DNA from: Selenomonas sp. AB3002
GTDB lineage: Bacteria > Bacillota > Negativicutes > Selenomonadales > Selenomonadaceae
NCBI RefSeq assembly: GCF_000702545.1
Contig: NZ_JNIO01000007.1
Coordinates: 284,106-348,105 of the forward strand
Direction of reading: 5' to 3'
DNA: 64,000 nt
Position 1 is the stretch's first letter. Every line of letters starts with the position of its first letter. Both the position numbers and the translations under genes were made by a program. A model generated the notes under the pieces. It was not told where the DNA came from. It made no database searches and saw only the letters and a list, made by a program, of their open reading frames with translations. Shown piece by piece: positions 28,832-37,938 of this stretch.

Positions 28832-29404
28832 TCAGGCTGTAGTGCCGTAACCGTTCATTACAACATCAACCTTGCCGGTGCGGGGGTGGAAGATTAGCCC
28901 GTGGATTGCCACGTCTGCAGGTATCAGGGGATTGAGGCGGATGAGCTCCACTGTGTCGATGACGTTCTGTTCCGGGTGGTGGAACTCGTCGGCCCATTCT
29001 GTAAGCTCCTTTTTTATCATGTGGATGGCTTCTTTGGATATGCCCCTCTCCAGCATGGTTTTGATAAGCCCCTCGGAGGTGGTGTTGGCCATGCCGCATT
29101 CGTGATGGCCGATGACGAAGATTTCCTTCACTCCCAGTTCGTAGATGCAGACCAGCAGGCTCCTGATGGTGCCGTCAAAGACGCCGGTGATGCCGTTGCC
29201 TGCGGTCTTGATGACCTTGGCTTCGCCCCGGCCGATGCCCAGGGCTGGTTCCAAAAAATTAACCAGCCTGGTGTCCATACAGGTGATGAGTGCCACCTGC
29301 TTCTGGGGCAGCTTGCTCTTCTTCAAATCCTCCAGCGTGTAGTCTGCCGGGGGATGGGCACAGAATTCGGCATTGGCATCAAGCATATCCTGAAGTTTGG
29401 ACAC
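28832..29404 (-). CDS. Beta-class carbonic anhydrase-like protein
   Basis: A 190-residue protein of the beta-carbonic anhydrase family. It has Zn ligands in CMDTRL and the HxxC pair in GHHECGM, and the catalytic Asp/Arg pair in MDTR. KTAGNGITG and IHGLIFHPRTGKV are family stretches. It should interconvert CO2 and bicarbonate, useful for carboxylation steps of succinate fermentation. I prefer the GTG at 29404 because AAGGAGG lies directly upstream; in-frame ATGs at 29431 and 29467 would add up to 21 residues unlike the family. Confidence 0.85.
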   Translation of the reverse strand: MSKLQDMLDANAEFCAHPPADYTLEDLKKSKLPQKQVALITCMDTRLVNFLEPALGIGRGEAKVIKTAGNGITGVFDGTIRSLLVCIYELGVKEIFVIGHHECGMANTTSEGLIKTMLERGISKEAIHMIKKELTEWADEFHHPEQNVIDTVELIRLNPLIPADVAIHGLIFHPRTGKVDVVMNGYGTTA

Positions 29405-29573
29405 AATGCATTCCTCCTTATTCGCTCCCATGTTTGGGCAATTTTGATATCGTGTTTTGGGTGGCATAACGCTGATTATATGTTGAACCTATTCTGCATG
29501 AATGCAGAGGTTTCCTTTCATTAAGTGAAAAGTTGTGAAAAAACATAGCCTCCCCGGATAGGGGAGGCTGCTA

Positions 29574-30122
29574 TCAGTGGCCCAGGGTCATCTCAACTTT
29601 CTGAACTGCCGCTGCCCTTTCCCGCATGGCGGCGGAGGTGAGGCGTTGCCAGATGTGGTGGACTTTTTCTGTGTATTCTTTTGGAGAAATGTGGTTTTCT
29701 TTCTGTTTTTCTATGTAAGTCTTGATGGTGCTGCGGAACTGCTCATTCAGCTGCACCTGCCTGAGGGACAGCAGCACTTGCAGGTTGCTGTCCACCAGAT
29801 AGAGATGCAGGGTCTTGTCCTGCAGGATCTCTTCTGTGGGCCATTCCTCCGGCTTCAACAGCGGGAGCCCCAAGGGGGCGTCTCCCCAGCCTTCCTTGAA
29901 GATGCCGTCTATCTGGTACAGGAAGAACAGCACACCGTCCTCTTCATAAAGGGCCAGCTCCATCTTCCCTGTGCGGAAAGCCTCCCAGGCAATGACGTCC
30001 GTGCGGGAGAGCTTCAGGATAAACATGAGCCCGTTCACATCGGCCTGGAAAAGACCCCCGTCCCCCTGCTCTCTGATGGGCAGGGGGAATTTTTGTCCCA
30101 CTTCGAAATTCGTATAGTCCAT
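29574..30122 (-). CDS. Conserved protein of unknown function
   Basis: A 182-residue soluble protein I do not recognise. The N-terminal two-thirds look like an alpha/beta domain with FQADVNGLMFILKLSRTD and ALYEEDGVLFFLYQIDG; the C-terminal 50 residues are charged and helical. No metal or nucleotide motifs are visible. Start at MDYTNF, preceded by AAGGTG. It begins 17 bp after the stop of the UDG-like gene, so the two form an operon. Confidence 0.7.
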   Translation of the reverse strand: MDYTNFEVGQKFPLPIREQGDGGLFQADVNGLMFILKLSRTDVIAWEAFRTGKMELALYEEDGVLFFLYQIDGIFKEGWGDAPLGLPLLKPEEWPTEEILQDKTLHLYLVDSNLQVLLSLRQVQLNEQFRSTIKTYIEKQKENHISPKEYTEKVHHIWQRLTSAAMRERAAAVQKVEMTLGH

Positions 30123-30139
30123 AATACACCTTCCTAAGT

Positions 30140-30715
30140 TTATTCTTCGCTGCACCGTCTTACGGCGCTGGCGATACCTTCCATGTAGAGGGGGATGTTG
30201 TCCCTCAGCTTGTCCAGGGTTCCCGGATGGGGAGCGGCTATGTACTTGAAGCCGTTGTGCTCGTAGATGTTGAAGTAGTAGCCGTAGGACTTGCGGTGGG
30301 AGAGCCCCAGCAGCGGCAGCACATTCATGTAGACCCCCTGTCCCAGCATCAGTACTCCTACAGGTTTGAAGGTTTCTATTTCTGCCAGCAGGTGCTGGAA
30401 GCAGTTTTCAAGCTCATAGCGGCTGGGTTTTCGGGGCCTGCCGCTGGAGAGGGGCGGGCACTTCAGAAGGTAGGCGCCGTAAAAGCTATAGCCAAAGCGG
30501 GCCAGGTCTTTCAGGGCTGGCTCCAGCATGGGGCCGGCGGGAAAGCAGCGGTCAAATTCCGGCGGGGCATTGCGCTCCTCCGGCGGCAGTAGCGGTGCGG
30601 TGTAGTCCACGCAGATGATGACTTTATCCCCTTCGGCGGCCTCATCTATCACCGGAAGCTGGTGTCTTCTTATTTCACAGTTATGGCATGCTCTTATCTT
30701 ATCCCCTAAGGTCAC
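30140..30715 (-). CDS. Uracil-DNA-glycosylase-like protein
   Basis: A 191-residue protein resembling the UDG superfamily in layout: an early CxxC pair (CHNCEIRR), later cysteines (FDRCFPAGPM, YLLKCPPLSSGR) that could hold an Fe-S cluster as in family 4 enzymes, VLMLGQGVYMNV, and a C-terminal APHPGTLDKL where UDGs have HPSP. The match is partial, so activity is uncertain. The GTG start follows GGGGAGGG. Confidence 0.55.
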   Translation of the reverse strand: MTLGDKIRACHNCEIRRHQLPVIDEAAEGDKVIICVDYTAPLLPPEERNAPPEFDRCFPAGPMLEPALKDLARFGYSFYGAYLLKCPPLSSGRPRKPSRYELENCFQHLLAEIETFKPVGVLMLGQGVYMNVLPLLGLSHRKSYGYYFNIYEHNGFKYIAAPHPGTLDKLRDNIPLYMEGIASAVRRCSEE

Positions 30716-30841
30716 GAAGAATCCCTCCCCTGATGTACTGACTTTAGTATAGCATTTTCAGCGCCACAAGGCTAATAAGAAGGAACTTTGGCAGAGGCAA
30801 AGAATTAAGAATATGGTAAAGACGGATTCACAGAAAGGCAG

Positions 30842-31774
30842 ATGGGGTGCGTGACAGCAGAGGAAGCAAAGATCTTACTGACGGGGCAGGGGCTGAGGCC
30901 GGGACTTTTGCGTGAGGCGGAATCTTTTAGGGAGAAATATCCCTGGCAGGGTACGCGGAAGGTGGCTGTGCCCCGCTACCCTTATTTTGGCAAAGAGATT
31001 TTGGAGCAGGCTCTGGCAGCGCTATTGGCTGGGGCGAACCTGCTGCTGGTGGGGCCAAAGGCGGCAGGGAAGAATATATTGGCAGAGAGTCTGGCCCTGC
31101 TTCTGGGGCGGCCTGCCTGGAATGTTTCCTTTCACATTGATGTGGACGCTTCCTACCTTATTGGCATGGATACCTTCAAGGGAGGAGAGGTGCAGTTCCG
31201 CCCCGGGCCGGTGCATGAGTGTGCTTCTTTAGGAGGCGTGTGCATCCTGGATGAAATCAATATGGCCCGCAATGAGGCCATGGCGGTGCTTCACTCTCTG
31301 CTGGACCATCGGCGGCTGCTGGAAGTGCCAGGGTATGAGCAGCTGCAGTTGCACCCGGCAGCCAGGTTCATTGCCACTATGAACTACGGGTATGCGGGGA
31401 CGCGGGAACTCAATGAGGCGCTTTTGTCCCGCTTTGTGGTGCTGCATTTGCCGGTGCCGGGGGAGGAAGAACTCATGGCGCTATTCTCCTATGAGTTCCC
31501 TGACCTGCGTCAGGAGGCAGGGCAGATGCTGGCGGCGCTTTTCATGGATATCCGCAAGAAGTATGAGGAAAAGGAAATCTCAGGCCGGGCGCTGGATTTG
31601 CGAGGGCTGCTGGAATCTGTGCGGCTTATCCGCTTGGGACTGACCGTTAAGGAAGCGCTGGCCATGGGACTGGTGAATAAGTGCTTCGATGTCCAGGAGA
31701 AGACATTGGTGGAGGATCTTCTGGCCTTGCGGGTGTCGGAGGATTGGGGGGCAAAGGAGTTTTTTTCATTCTAA
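30842..31774 (+). CDS. MoxR-type AAA+ ATPase
   Basis: A 310-residue AAA+ protein. The Walker A reads GPKAAGKN, with Asn in place of the usual Ser/Thr after GK; Walker B is GGVCILDEINMA, and sensor 1 is FIATMNYG. The MoxR/AAA_5 arrangement, followed by a VWA protein, matches chaperone pairs (NorQ/NorD, CbbQ/CbbO, RavA/ViaA types) that insert metals or remodel protein complexes. The client cannot be inferred. Its partner gene starts 209 bp downstream, after an R2 hairpin repeat. Confidence 0.87.
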   Translation: MGCVTAEEAKILLTGQGLRPGLLREAESFREKYPWQGTRKVAVPRYPYFGKEILEQALAALLAGANLLLVGPKAAGKNILAESLALLLGRPAWNVSFHIDVDASYLIGMDTFKGGEVQFRPGPVHECASLGGVCILDEINMARNEAMAVLHSLLDHRRLLEVPGYEQLQLHPAARFIATMNYGYAGTRELNEALLSRFVVLHLPVPGEEELMALFSYEFPDLRQEAGQMLAALFMDIRKKYEEKEISGRALDLRGLLESVRLIRLGLTVKEALAMGLVNKCFDVQEKTLVEDLLALRVSEDWGAKEFFSF

Positions 31775-31937
31775 GGCGTTCGGGACAGGGGCATGGCAAC
31801 GCTTCACTTGGAATTTTACCATAGAATCTAAGCTCCCACTGCGTGCAGCTCTGCTTCGCAGAGCTGCGCTTGTGCTCGCTAAGATTTATGGTAAAATTCC
31901 ACACGTTCCGCTTATGCCATGCCCCTGTCCCTTACTT
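31775..31937. repeat. Intergenic long hairpin repeat, family R2, copy a
   Basis: Outer arms GGGACAGGGGCATGGC (31782-31797) and GCCATGCCCCTGTCCC (31916-31931) pair perfectly. An asymmetric internal loop (AACGCTTCACTT / ACACGTTCCGCTTAT) is followed by GGAATTTTACCATA/TATGGTAAAATTCC and an apical stem GCTCTGCTTCGCAGAGC-like. It begins at the stop codon of the MoxR gene and separates it from its VWA partner. Confidence 0.88.
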
Positions 31938-31983
31938 ACTGGCGGTTGGTGGGGGCAGGGCGTGTGCTTGGAAATGAGGGGGG

Positions 31984-33666
31984 ATGTTGGTGGCTTATGA
32001 ATCCTTAAAGCTGGGGAGGAAGAAGCGGGCCCTCAATATGGTCTGGTCGGCGGCGGGAAGTTATGGCTTTCGGCCGGAGTTTTTGGCTTTTCAGCAGAGC
32101 GGGGAGCCTGACCTTTATCTCAACTCTATTGTGGGCTTTGTGCACAGGCATTATGAGGTGGAAAGGCTCTCTGGTTATTTTCGTGAATTGAATCATTCCC
32201 TGCTGGGTGAACTTTTCACAGAGCTTTTCTGGCTGGGGCTGGAGGAGGCGGCCTTTCAAAGGGAACAGCCTCACCGCCCTGTGCTGAAAGATTTGCGCCG
32301 CCGTCATGCGGAGACTTTTCTGGCAGAGGACACTGACCTTGCCATGCAGCAGCTGATGATGCGGCAGGAGCTGGCCCATACCCTGAAGTGCATCCGCTGC
32401 CGGGAAATCCTGGGGGAGAAGGTGCGGATACTGAATCCCTGGGACAAGCGGCTTTACGAGGCATTGCGGTTTACGGGAGAAATGGATACCGGGGCAGTCA
32501 TCTCCGCCATGGAGGGCATCATTGAAAGGTTCTTCCGCTTCCATTGGGAAAGCCCGGGCAGGAGGGTGCTGCATTTCGGACTGAATCCCAGGCTGCGGGC
32601 CTTGCTGGGGAAAGTCCTGCCCCATGCCCACCAGTGGGGCCAGGGGAACGGTTCCTTCATGGAGCTGGCGGGAGCAGAAGCAGGACCAAGGAAAATCCCC
32701 CTGCCTGGGCTGCAGGGCCATAGGCTGGGGGATGAGGAACTGACAGAGCGTTTTGGTGCGCCCCTCTGGGGCAGGGAGAGGCAGAGGGAGCTGGAGGCTT
32801 TTTACTGCCGCGGCCCCCATGCCAGAGTCAGGCTTTGGCTCACGGCAGAGCGTGGGCAGCTGCGGCAGGAGAATCTGGACTTCTTGGCAAAGCAGCAGGC
32901 AAGATATCGCACGGAACTGAGGGACCTTGCTCATCGTCTGAAAAACAGCCTGCTGGTACACCGCCAGCCTATGGAGCTGCCGTCAAGAAGAGGCAGGCTT
33001 TCTCCGGGCCGTATCTGGCGGGGGCTTTACCTGCGGGATGAGCGGGTGTTCTCTGCCATGGAGCCTGCCCATTATGGAGAATTTTCCCTGCTGCTCCTGC
33101 TGGATGCCTCAGCCTCCAGAGAAAGCCGTCAGGCCGTCATTGCCAGCCAGGCCTGCCTCATTGCCGAAGCCATGGGACAGGCGGGGATTCCCCTTGGGGC
33201 GGCTTCTTTTTTCAGCGAAGGAGGCTGCACGGTGCTCAGGCAGTTGAAGACTTTTACGGAGACTTCAGCGGAAGGGATATTTTCCTACGAGGCAAGGGGC
33301 TGGAACCGGGACGGGCTGGCCCTGAGGGCCGTACCGGAACTGTTTCACGGGGCCAGGGGGCGGAAAATCCTCCTGATTCTCACCGACGCCAATCCCAGCG
33401 ACGAGGCAGGGCTTCCTGCCCATGGTCTTGGTCCTGCTCATATTTATGGCGGGCAGGAGGCCATGGAGGATACCGCGAATTCAGTCAAGGAACTGAGGAA
33501 GCAGGGCATCAAGGTGCTGGCCTTGGTCAACAGCGTCTTTGCAGAGGAAATTGCCGAGGATTTTGCCAGGAAGATTTATGGGGAGAACTATATAAGGCTG
33601 CAGGATTTGTCCCAACTGGCGCAGAAGGTCGGGGATCTGCTGGCGGCTGAGATTGAAGAATATTGA
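31984..33666 (+). CDS. VWA-domain protein, partner of the MoxR ATPase
   Basis: A 560-residue soluble protein. The C-terminal third is a von Willebrand A domain with MIDAS motif LLLLLDASAS (about 375), followed by the distal Thr/Asp positions (LILTDANPSD, about 465). The N-terminal 350 residues are helical and Arg/Leu-rich, as in NorD/CbbO-type and ViaA-type partners of MoxR ATPases. GAGGGGGG precedes the ATG. Expected to act with the upstream ATPase on an unknown client. Confidence 0.82.
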   Translation: MLVAYESLKLGRKKRALNMVWSAAGSYGFRPEFLAFQQSGEPDLYLNSIVGFVHRHYEVERLSGYFRELNHSLLGELFTELFWLGLEEAAFQREQPHRPVLKDLRRRHAETFLAEDTDLAMQQLMMRQELAHTLKCIRCREILGEKVRILNPWDKRLYEALRFTGEMDTGAVISAMEGIIERFFRFHWESPGRRVLHFGLNPRLRALLGKVLPHAHQWGQGNGSFMELAGAEAGPRKIPLPGLQGHRLGDEELTERFGAPLWGRERQRELEAFYCRGPHARVRLWLTAERGQLRQENLDFLAKQQARYRTELRDLAHRLKNSLLVHRQPMELPSRRGRLSPGRIWRGLYLRDERVFSAMEPAHYGEFSLLLLLDASASRESRQAVIASQACLIAEAMGQAGIPLGAASFFSEGGCTVLRQLKTFTETSAEGIFSYEARGWNRDGLALRAVPELFHGARGRKILLILTDANPSDEAGLPAHGLGPAHIYGGQEAMEDTANSVKELRKQGIKVLALVNSVFAEEIAEDFARKIYGENYIRLQDLSQLAQKVGDLLAAEIEEY

Positions 33667-33737
33667 CACGGCACATAAGTTTGGTATATTGATATGAGAG
33701 TTGTTCAGCGGTTCATAGTTTGTAAGGGGGAGCGAAA

Positions 33738-34679
33738 ATGAGATATTTGATCATCGGCGCAGGCGGTACTGGCGGTGCTCTGGCAGGATTTTTGGCGCGG
33801 GCAGGGCAGGAGGTCGCTCTGATTGCCCGGGGCAGCCATTTGGCAGCTATACAGAAGGAGGGCCTCACTGTAGATTTGCCTGAGGAGAGCTTCACGGTGA
33901 AAGTCCCCGCCTATGATATGCCTGGCTACCTGCAGGCAGGCGCTGAGACCCCGGATATTGTCTTTGTCTGCCTCAAGGGCTATTCCATGTCAGAGGCTGC
34001 GCCCTTCCTGCAGCAGGCGGCAGGAAGCCATACCCTCATCATCCCCATCCTGAATATCTACGGCACCGGCGGCAGGCTGCAGGAGGAGCTGCCGGAGAAA
34101 ATCGTCACTGACGGCTGCATCTACATCTTCAGCCAGAAGGGGGAGCCGGGCCATATCAAGATGGGGGGCAATCTCTTCCGGGTGGTCTACGGCCTGCGCC
34201 GGGGCACATCTGAGTCGGTTTCACAGCTGGCAGAACCTGTTCTGGACAAGCTCACTGCAGAGCTGACGGAGGCGGGGGCTAAGGCTGCCCACTCCCACCA
34301 GATAGAGGCTGACTGCTTCCGCAAATTCACCCTCATTTCCCCTATGGCTTCTTTGGGAGCCGCCTACGGCACAAGAGGCGCCGACCTGCATGAGGGCGGC
34401 GCCTATCGGGAGAAATTCATCGCCTTGGTGAAAGAGCTCATGGCCATTGCCAAGGCTCAGGATATCAAACTGCCTGAGGATATGCTGGAAATAAACCTGA
34501 AGCTGGTGGATGATATGGTTGACGAAGCCACTTCCTCCATGCAGAGGGACGTAGAAGCAGGCAGGCCATCGGAAGTGGAGGGGCTTGCCTATGAGGTGGT
34601 CAGAATGGCCGCCAGAGCCGGTGTGAAAGTGCCGGTTTATGAAGAGATTGAGAAAGTGCTCCGGGACAAGGGGCTTTGA
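33738..34679 (+). CDS. panE: 2-dehydropantoate 2-reductase (ketopantoate reductase)
   Basis: A 313-residue NADP-dependent reductase: N-terminal MRYLIIGAGGTGGALAGFLA nucleotide motif, VFVCLKGYSM, and the C-terminal helical domain with KFTLISPMASL (catalytic Lys) and SSMQRDVEAGRPSEVEGL. It makes pantoate for CoA synthesis; several members act on other 2-ketoacids. AAGGGGGAG precedes the ATG. The LtaS-like gene follows after 20 bp. Confidence 0.88.
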   Translation: MRYLIIGAGGTGGALAGFLARAGQEVALIARGSHLAAIQKEGLTVDLPEESFTVKVPAYDMPGYLQAGAETPDIVFVCLKGYSMSEAAPFLQQAAGSHTLIIPILNIYGTGGRLQEELPEKIVTDGCIYIFSQKGEPGHIKMGGNLFRVVYGLRRGTSESVSQLAEPVLDKLTAELTEAGAKAAHSHQIEADCFRKFTLISPMASLGAAYGTRGADLHEGGAYREKFIALVKELMAIAKAQDIKLPEDMLEINLKLVDDMVDEATSSMQRDVEAGRPSEVEGLAYEVVRMAARAGVKVPVYEEIEKVLRDKGL

Positions 34680-34699
34680 TTTTCCGAAGGATGTGTGGC

Positions 34700-36607
34700 A
34701 TGAATTTTCACCGTATGCGCTACCTGGGGGCCTTGTTTGTCACTTTCGTGGTCAGCCAGTCTGTTTTGCGCCTGGTCTTGTTTTTGAGCAGTTTTGACAG
34801 TGTTTCCCTAAGGGTGGGGGAGGTGGCAAAGACCTTCGCCCTGGGGCTGGGCTATGATGCCTGCTCAGCGCTCTTTTTTGTGCTGCCGCCAGCACTATTG
34901 CTGCTCATCCTGCCCACTTCCTGGCTGAACAGGAAATGGGGGCGGGGGCTGGTGCTGGGGGCGGGATTCCTGATGAATTTCCTGCTGGCCTTTTCCTCTG
35001 CTTCCCTGTTTTTCTTTTGGCAGGAATTTCACACGAATTTCAACTTCATTGCGGTGGATTACCTCATCTACACCACGGAAATGCTGGGCAACATAGTTGA
35101 AGCCTATCCCGTGGGGGTGATTATCCCGGTTCTCCTGCTGGCAGCGGGAGGGCTGGCCTGGTGGCAGGCCAAATACCTGCAGCCGCCCTTTCGGCAGAAG
35201 GAGCCCCGGCGGCTGGCGCTGGAAGGGCTGCTCATCCTGCTCATTCTGACTCTGGTCACTACGAACACCAGGGATGACTGGCGGGAAAAGGTCAGCCCAA
35301 ACCAGTACAATATCGAATTATCCGGCAATGGGCCTTATGGTTTTGTGCACGCCTTTTTTGCCAATGAGCTGGACTATCATCAATTCTATCCCGAAGAAGA
35401 CCGCAGCCTGACGCTTTTTCGCCTGCGGCAGCTGCTGGCGGCCCCCAATGCCTCTTATGTAGAAGATGATGGCATAAGGCGCCGGGTGGAAAATGACAAC
35501 GGACTTAGTATGAAAAAGCCCCATATCGTCTTCATTACCGTGGAGAGCCTGAGCTCTGATTACTGCGGGGCCTTTGGCGGTGCAAAGTCCTATACCCCCC
35601 ATCTGGATGAGCTGGCGGGGGAGTCCTTTATCTTTACCCGCATGTACGCCACAGGTACCCGTACCGTGCGGGGGCTGGAGGCCCTCAGCCTTTCGGTGCC
35701 TCCCACGCCGGGACAATCCATCCTGAGGCGGCCGGGGACGGAAAACCTCTCCACCCTGGGTGAGGCATTGCGGCAGAACGGCTATGCCAGGGACTTTGTC
35801 TACGGCGGCTATGGCTATTTTGACAATATGAATGGCTTTTTCTCCGGCAATGGCTACACCATCCGGGACAGGGTGGATATACCACAGGAAGAGGTCATAC
35901 AAGAAACCGCCTGGGGGGTGGCAGATGAAGTGCTTTTCACTCAGGTGATGAAGGCGCTGGACGAGCACGAGGCCAGGGGGGAACGGGCGCTGGAAATGGT
36001 CATGACCACCACCAATCACAGCCCCTACACCTTCCCCGAGGGGCGTGTGGATGCCCCGCAGGGGGTGCGGGAATCTGCCGTCCTCTACACGGACTGGGCC
36101 ATCTGGGATTTCCTCCAGCGGGCCAGGGAGATGCCTTGGTTTGACCATACGGTTTTCGTGATCGTGGCCGACCATCAGTCCCGGGCTGCCGGCAAGGCAG
36201 AGCTTCCCATCAGCCGCTACCACATTCCCTGCCTTATCTACGCCCCCGGTCTGATAGAGCCGGGGCAGACAGACCGACTTATCAGCCAGATGGACCTGGC
36301 GCCCACCCTGCTGGGGCTGCTGGGGATTTCCTATGAAGCCTCCTTTATGGGCCGGGATATATTCCACAGCCCGGAGTCGGGGGACAGGGCCTTCATCAGC
36401 ACCTATCAGAGCATGGGCTATGTGAAGGGGGACAAGCTGATTATCCTGAAGCCGGGGAAGCATTCGGAAACTTACGGGATAGAGGATTTCGAGCAAAGCC
36501 GCTACCGCACCCTGCCCCGGGATGAGGCGCTGGAACAGGAAGCCATCACCTGGTATCAGGGTGCCAGCGATTTATTTGCAGGGGGCAAGCTGAAAGGGGG
36601 GAAATAA
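34700..36607 (+). CDS. LtaS-like membrane sulfatase/phosphoglycerol transferase
   Basis: A 635-residue protein with five N-terminal membrane helices (to about 190) and an extracytoplasmic sulfatase-fold domain (about 270-580). The nucleophile motif is TGTRTVRGLEA; metal ligands are expected in ITVESLSSDY and VADHQSR. This is the architecture of lipoteichoic acid synthase and of phosphoglycerol or phosphoethanolamine transferases; in a diderm the acceptor is more likely an outer-membrane or periplasmic glycan. Start at 34700 (AAGGATG upstream). The last 52 bp overlap the convergent DUF3298 gene. Confidence 0.87.
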   Translation: MNFHRMRYLGALFVTFVVSQSVLRLVLFLSSFDSVSLRVGEVAKTFALGLGYDACSALFFVLPPALLLLILPTSWLNRKWGRGLVLGAGFLMNFLLAFSSASLFFFWQEFHTNFNFIAVDYLIYTTEMLGNIVEAYPVGVIIPVLLLAAGGLAWWQAKYLQPPFRQKEPRRLALEGLLILLILTLVTTNTRDDWREKVSPNQYNIELSGNGPYGFVHAFFANELDYHQFYPEEDRSLTLFRLRQLLAAPNASYVEDDGIRRRVENDNGLSMKKPHIVFITVESLSSDYCGAFGGAKSYTPHLDELAGESFIFTRMYATGTRTVRGLEALSLSVPPTPGQSILRRPGTENLSTLGEALRQNGYARDFVYGGYGYFDNMNGFFSGNGYTIRDRVDIPQEEVIQETAWGVADEVLFTQVMKALDEHEARGERALEMVMTTTNHSPYTFPEGRVDAPQGVRESAVLYTDWAIWDFLQRAREMPWFDHTVFVIVADHQSRAAGKAELPISRYHIPCLIYAPGLIEPGQTDRLISQMDLAPTLLGLLGISYEASFMGRDIFHSPESGDRAFISTYQSMGYVKGDKLIILKPGKHSETYGIEDFEQSRYRTLPRDEALEQEAITWYQGASDLFAGGKLKGGK

Positions 36608-37776
36608 GTGAAGCCGGCGCCAGGAGCAAAGCGGGAAACATTTGTCTCGATCTGACGTGTGATGGCATCGCCATCAGAGGAAAATACCCGCAGTTCATGA
36701 CGTGGCTTGGCTCCGCCTTCCAGCAGGGCATCCACATAGAGGAAGCTGCGCCCGTCCGACAGGCTTACCAGGATGGGGCGAATATCCTTGGCAGGCTTAT
36801 CCTGATAGTGCAGAGGACCAAAGTTCAGATAGGGGCCGGAATCCGTTTGGTAAATGCCGACGGCGGCCCCTTTTCCATTGGTCAGGAGAGTGCGTACTGG
36901 CAGGCCTGGCATCAGTTCAATGGCGTAGGAGGCGGGACCGCGGCGGTATTTTTCCTTGAAAAGCTCCGGATATTCGTCAAAGAGGATGGTGGTGCAGTAA
37001 ATGCCAGCCCGCACAGGTCCAAGCCCCGGCGGATTGAAGTAGAAAGTGGCGCCCCGGGGCTCCAGGGTCCAGGTGCCCACCCCCTCATTGCCTTCGGCAA
37101 CGTAGGTGCCGCCGTGATGGGAGGTTATGAGATTGTCACCTTCCTGCAGGCAGTGAAAGACAGCGGACTCCAGATTATCACCGAAGGGGGCAGCTGTGTA
37201 GTCCCGGCGCAATTGTGTTGCGATGGCAGAAGCCAGCCCTTCAGCATCGGTGAACACATCAGGCAGGGTGATATATTTGCCGCTCTCCGTGTCGATGTTT
37301 CGCCCATAGACACTATGCAAGTCGCCTGCCAGGGAGGGTCCTCCTTCATGGATGAGGTTGCGCTCCAAGAAACTTACCGCTACTGTATCTGCCCGGCGGA
37401 CAAACAGCTCCCTCTCCCGGAAGAATACCCCATCTGCTGGCAATCCGTCGGCCAGCCGCTGCTCATGTATCTGGGCAGCTTTTTTTATGTAGTTGGTCAT
37501 GCCGTAGTGGTGGGAGAGAGTCTGTTCAGAACTATGGGAGCTCAGCCGTCCACCGAGCAGGCCGTAAGTATGGATATAGCTTCGCAGATGGAGAGAGGCA
37601 TGGCTCAGGCAGATATCAAGCTCCCCCGTATCAGTCCGGGGGCCAACGCGCTCCACATGGCGCTCAAGCACCAAAGGCAGAACGCTCTCATCAGCATAAG
37701 CATCCGCCGCCTCAGCGCAGGGCAGGAGCAGGAGGAAAAGGAGAGCGAAGGATAGAATTGTATTGACAGGAAACAT
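36556..37776 (-). CDS. Secreted DUF3298/RsiV-type protein
   Basis: A 406-residue exported protein with a signal peptide (hydrophobic core residues 5-22, cleavage likely after AEA). The middle (YGRNIDTESGKYITLPDVFT, about 170) and the C-terminal part (GLGPVRAGIYCTTILFDEYP) resemble DUF3298, the lysozyme-inhibitor/RsiV-like fold. Role unknown; perhaps cell-wall hydrolase inhibition or envelope sensing. GGAGGTGA precedes the ATG. Its 3' end overlaps the LtaS-like gene by 52 bp, tail to tail. Confidence 0.75.
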   Translation of the reverse strand: MFPVNTILSFALLFLLLLPCAEAADAYADESVLPLVLERHVERVGPRTDTGELDICLSHASLHLRSYIHTYGLLGGRLSSHSSEQTLSHHYGMTNYIKKAAQIHEQRLADGLPADGVFFRERELFVRRADTVAVSFLERNLIHEGGPSLAGDLHSVYGRNIDTESGKYITLPDVFTDAEGLASAIATQLRRDYTAAPFGDNLESAVFHCLQEGDNLITSHHGGTYVAEGNEGVGTWTLEPRGATFYFNPPGLGPVRAGIYCTTILFDEYPELFKEKYRRGPASYAIELMPGLPVRTLLTNGKGAAVGIYQTDSGPYLNFGPLHYQDKPAKDIRPILVSLSDGRSFLYVDALLEGGAKPRHELRVFSSDGDAITRQIETNVSRFAPGAGFTYFPPFSLPPANKSLAP

Positions 37777-37906
37777 ATCGTCACCTCCGTAGATGAATAA
37801 TGGGCTTTGCCCCTATATTCGTGTCATTGCAACTTGTTTCCTGCCAGCAGTTCTGCTCAGTTTGCCTTCACTTTTGCATGATAGTTAGTAGTTGTGCAGA
37901 AATAGC

Positions 37907-37935
37907 AAAGGCGGCCCGCCGTGGCCGCCTTTTTG
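37907..37935. terminator. Terminator of the PTS gene
   Basis: AAAGGCGGCC and GGCCGCCTTTTT form the stem; directly downstream of the minus-strand PTS gene. The 37777-37906 stretch has no gene. Confidence 0.8.
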
Positions 37936-37938
37936 TGG

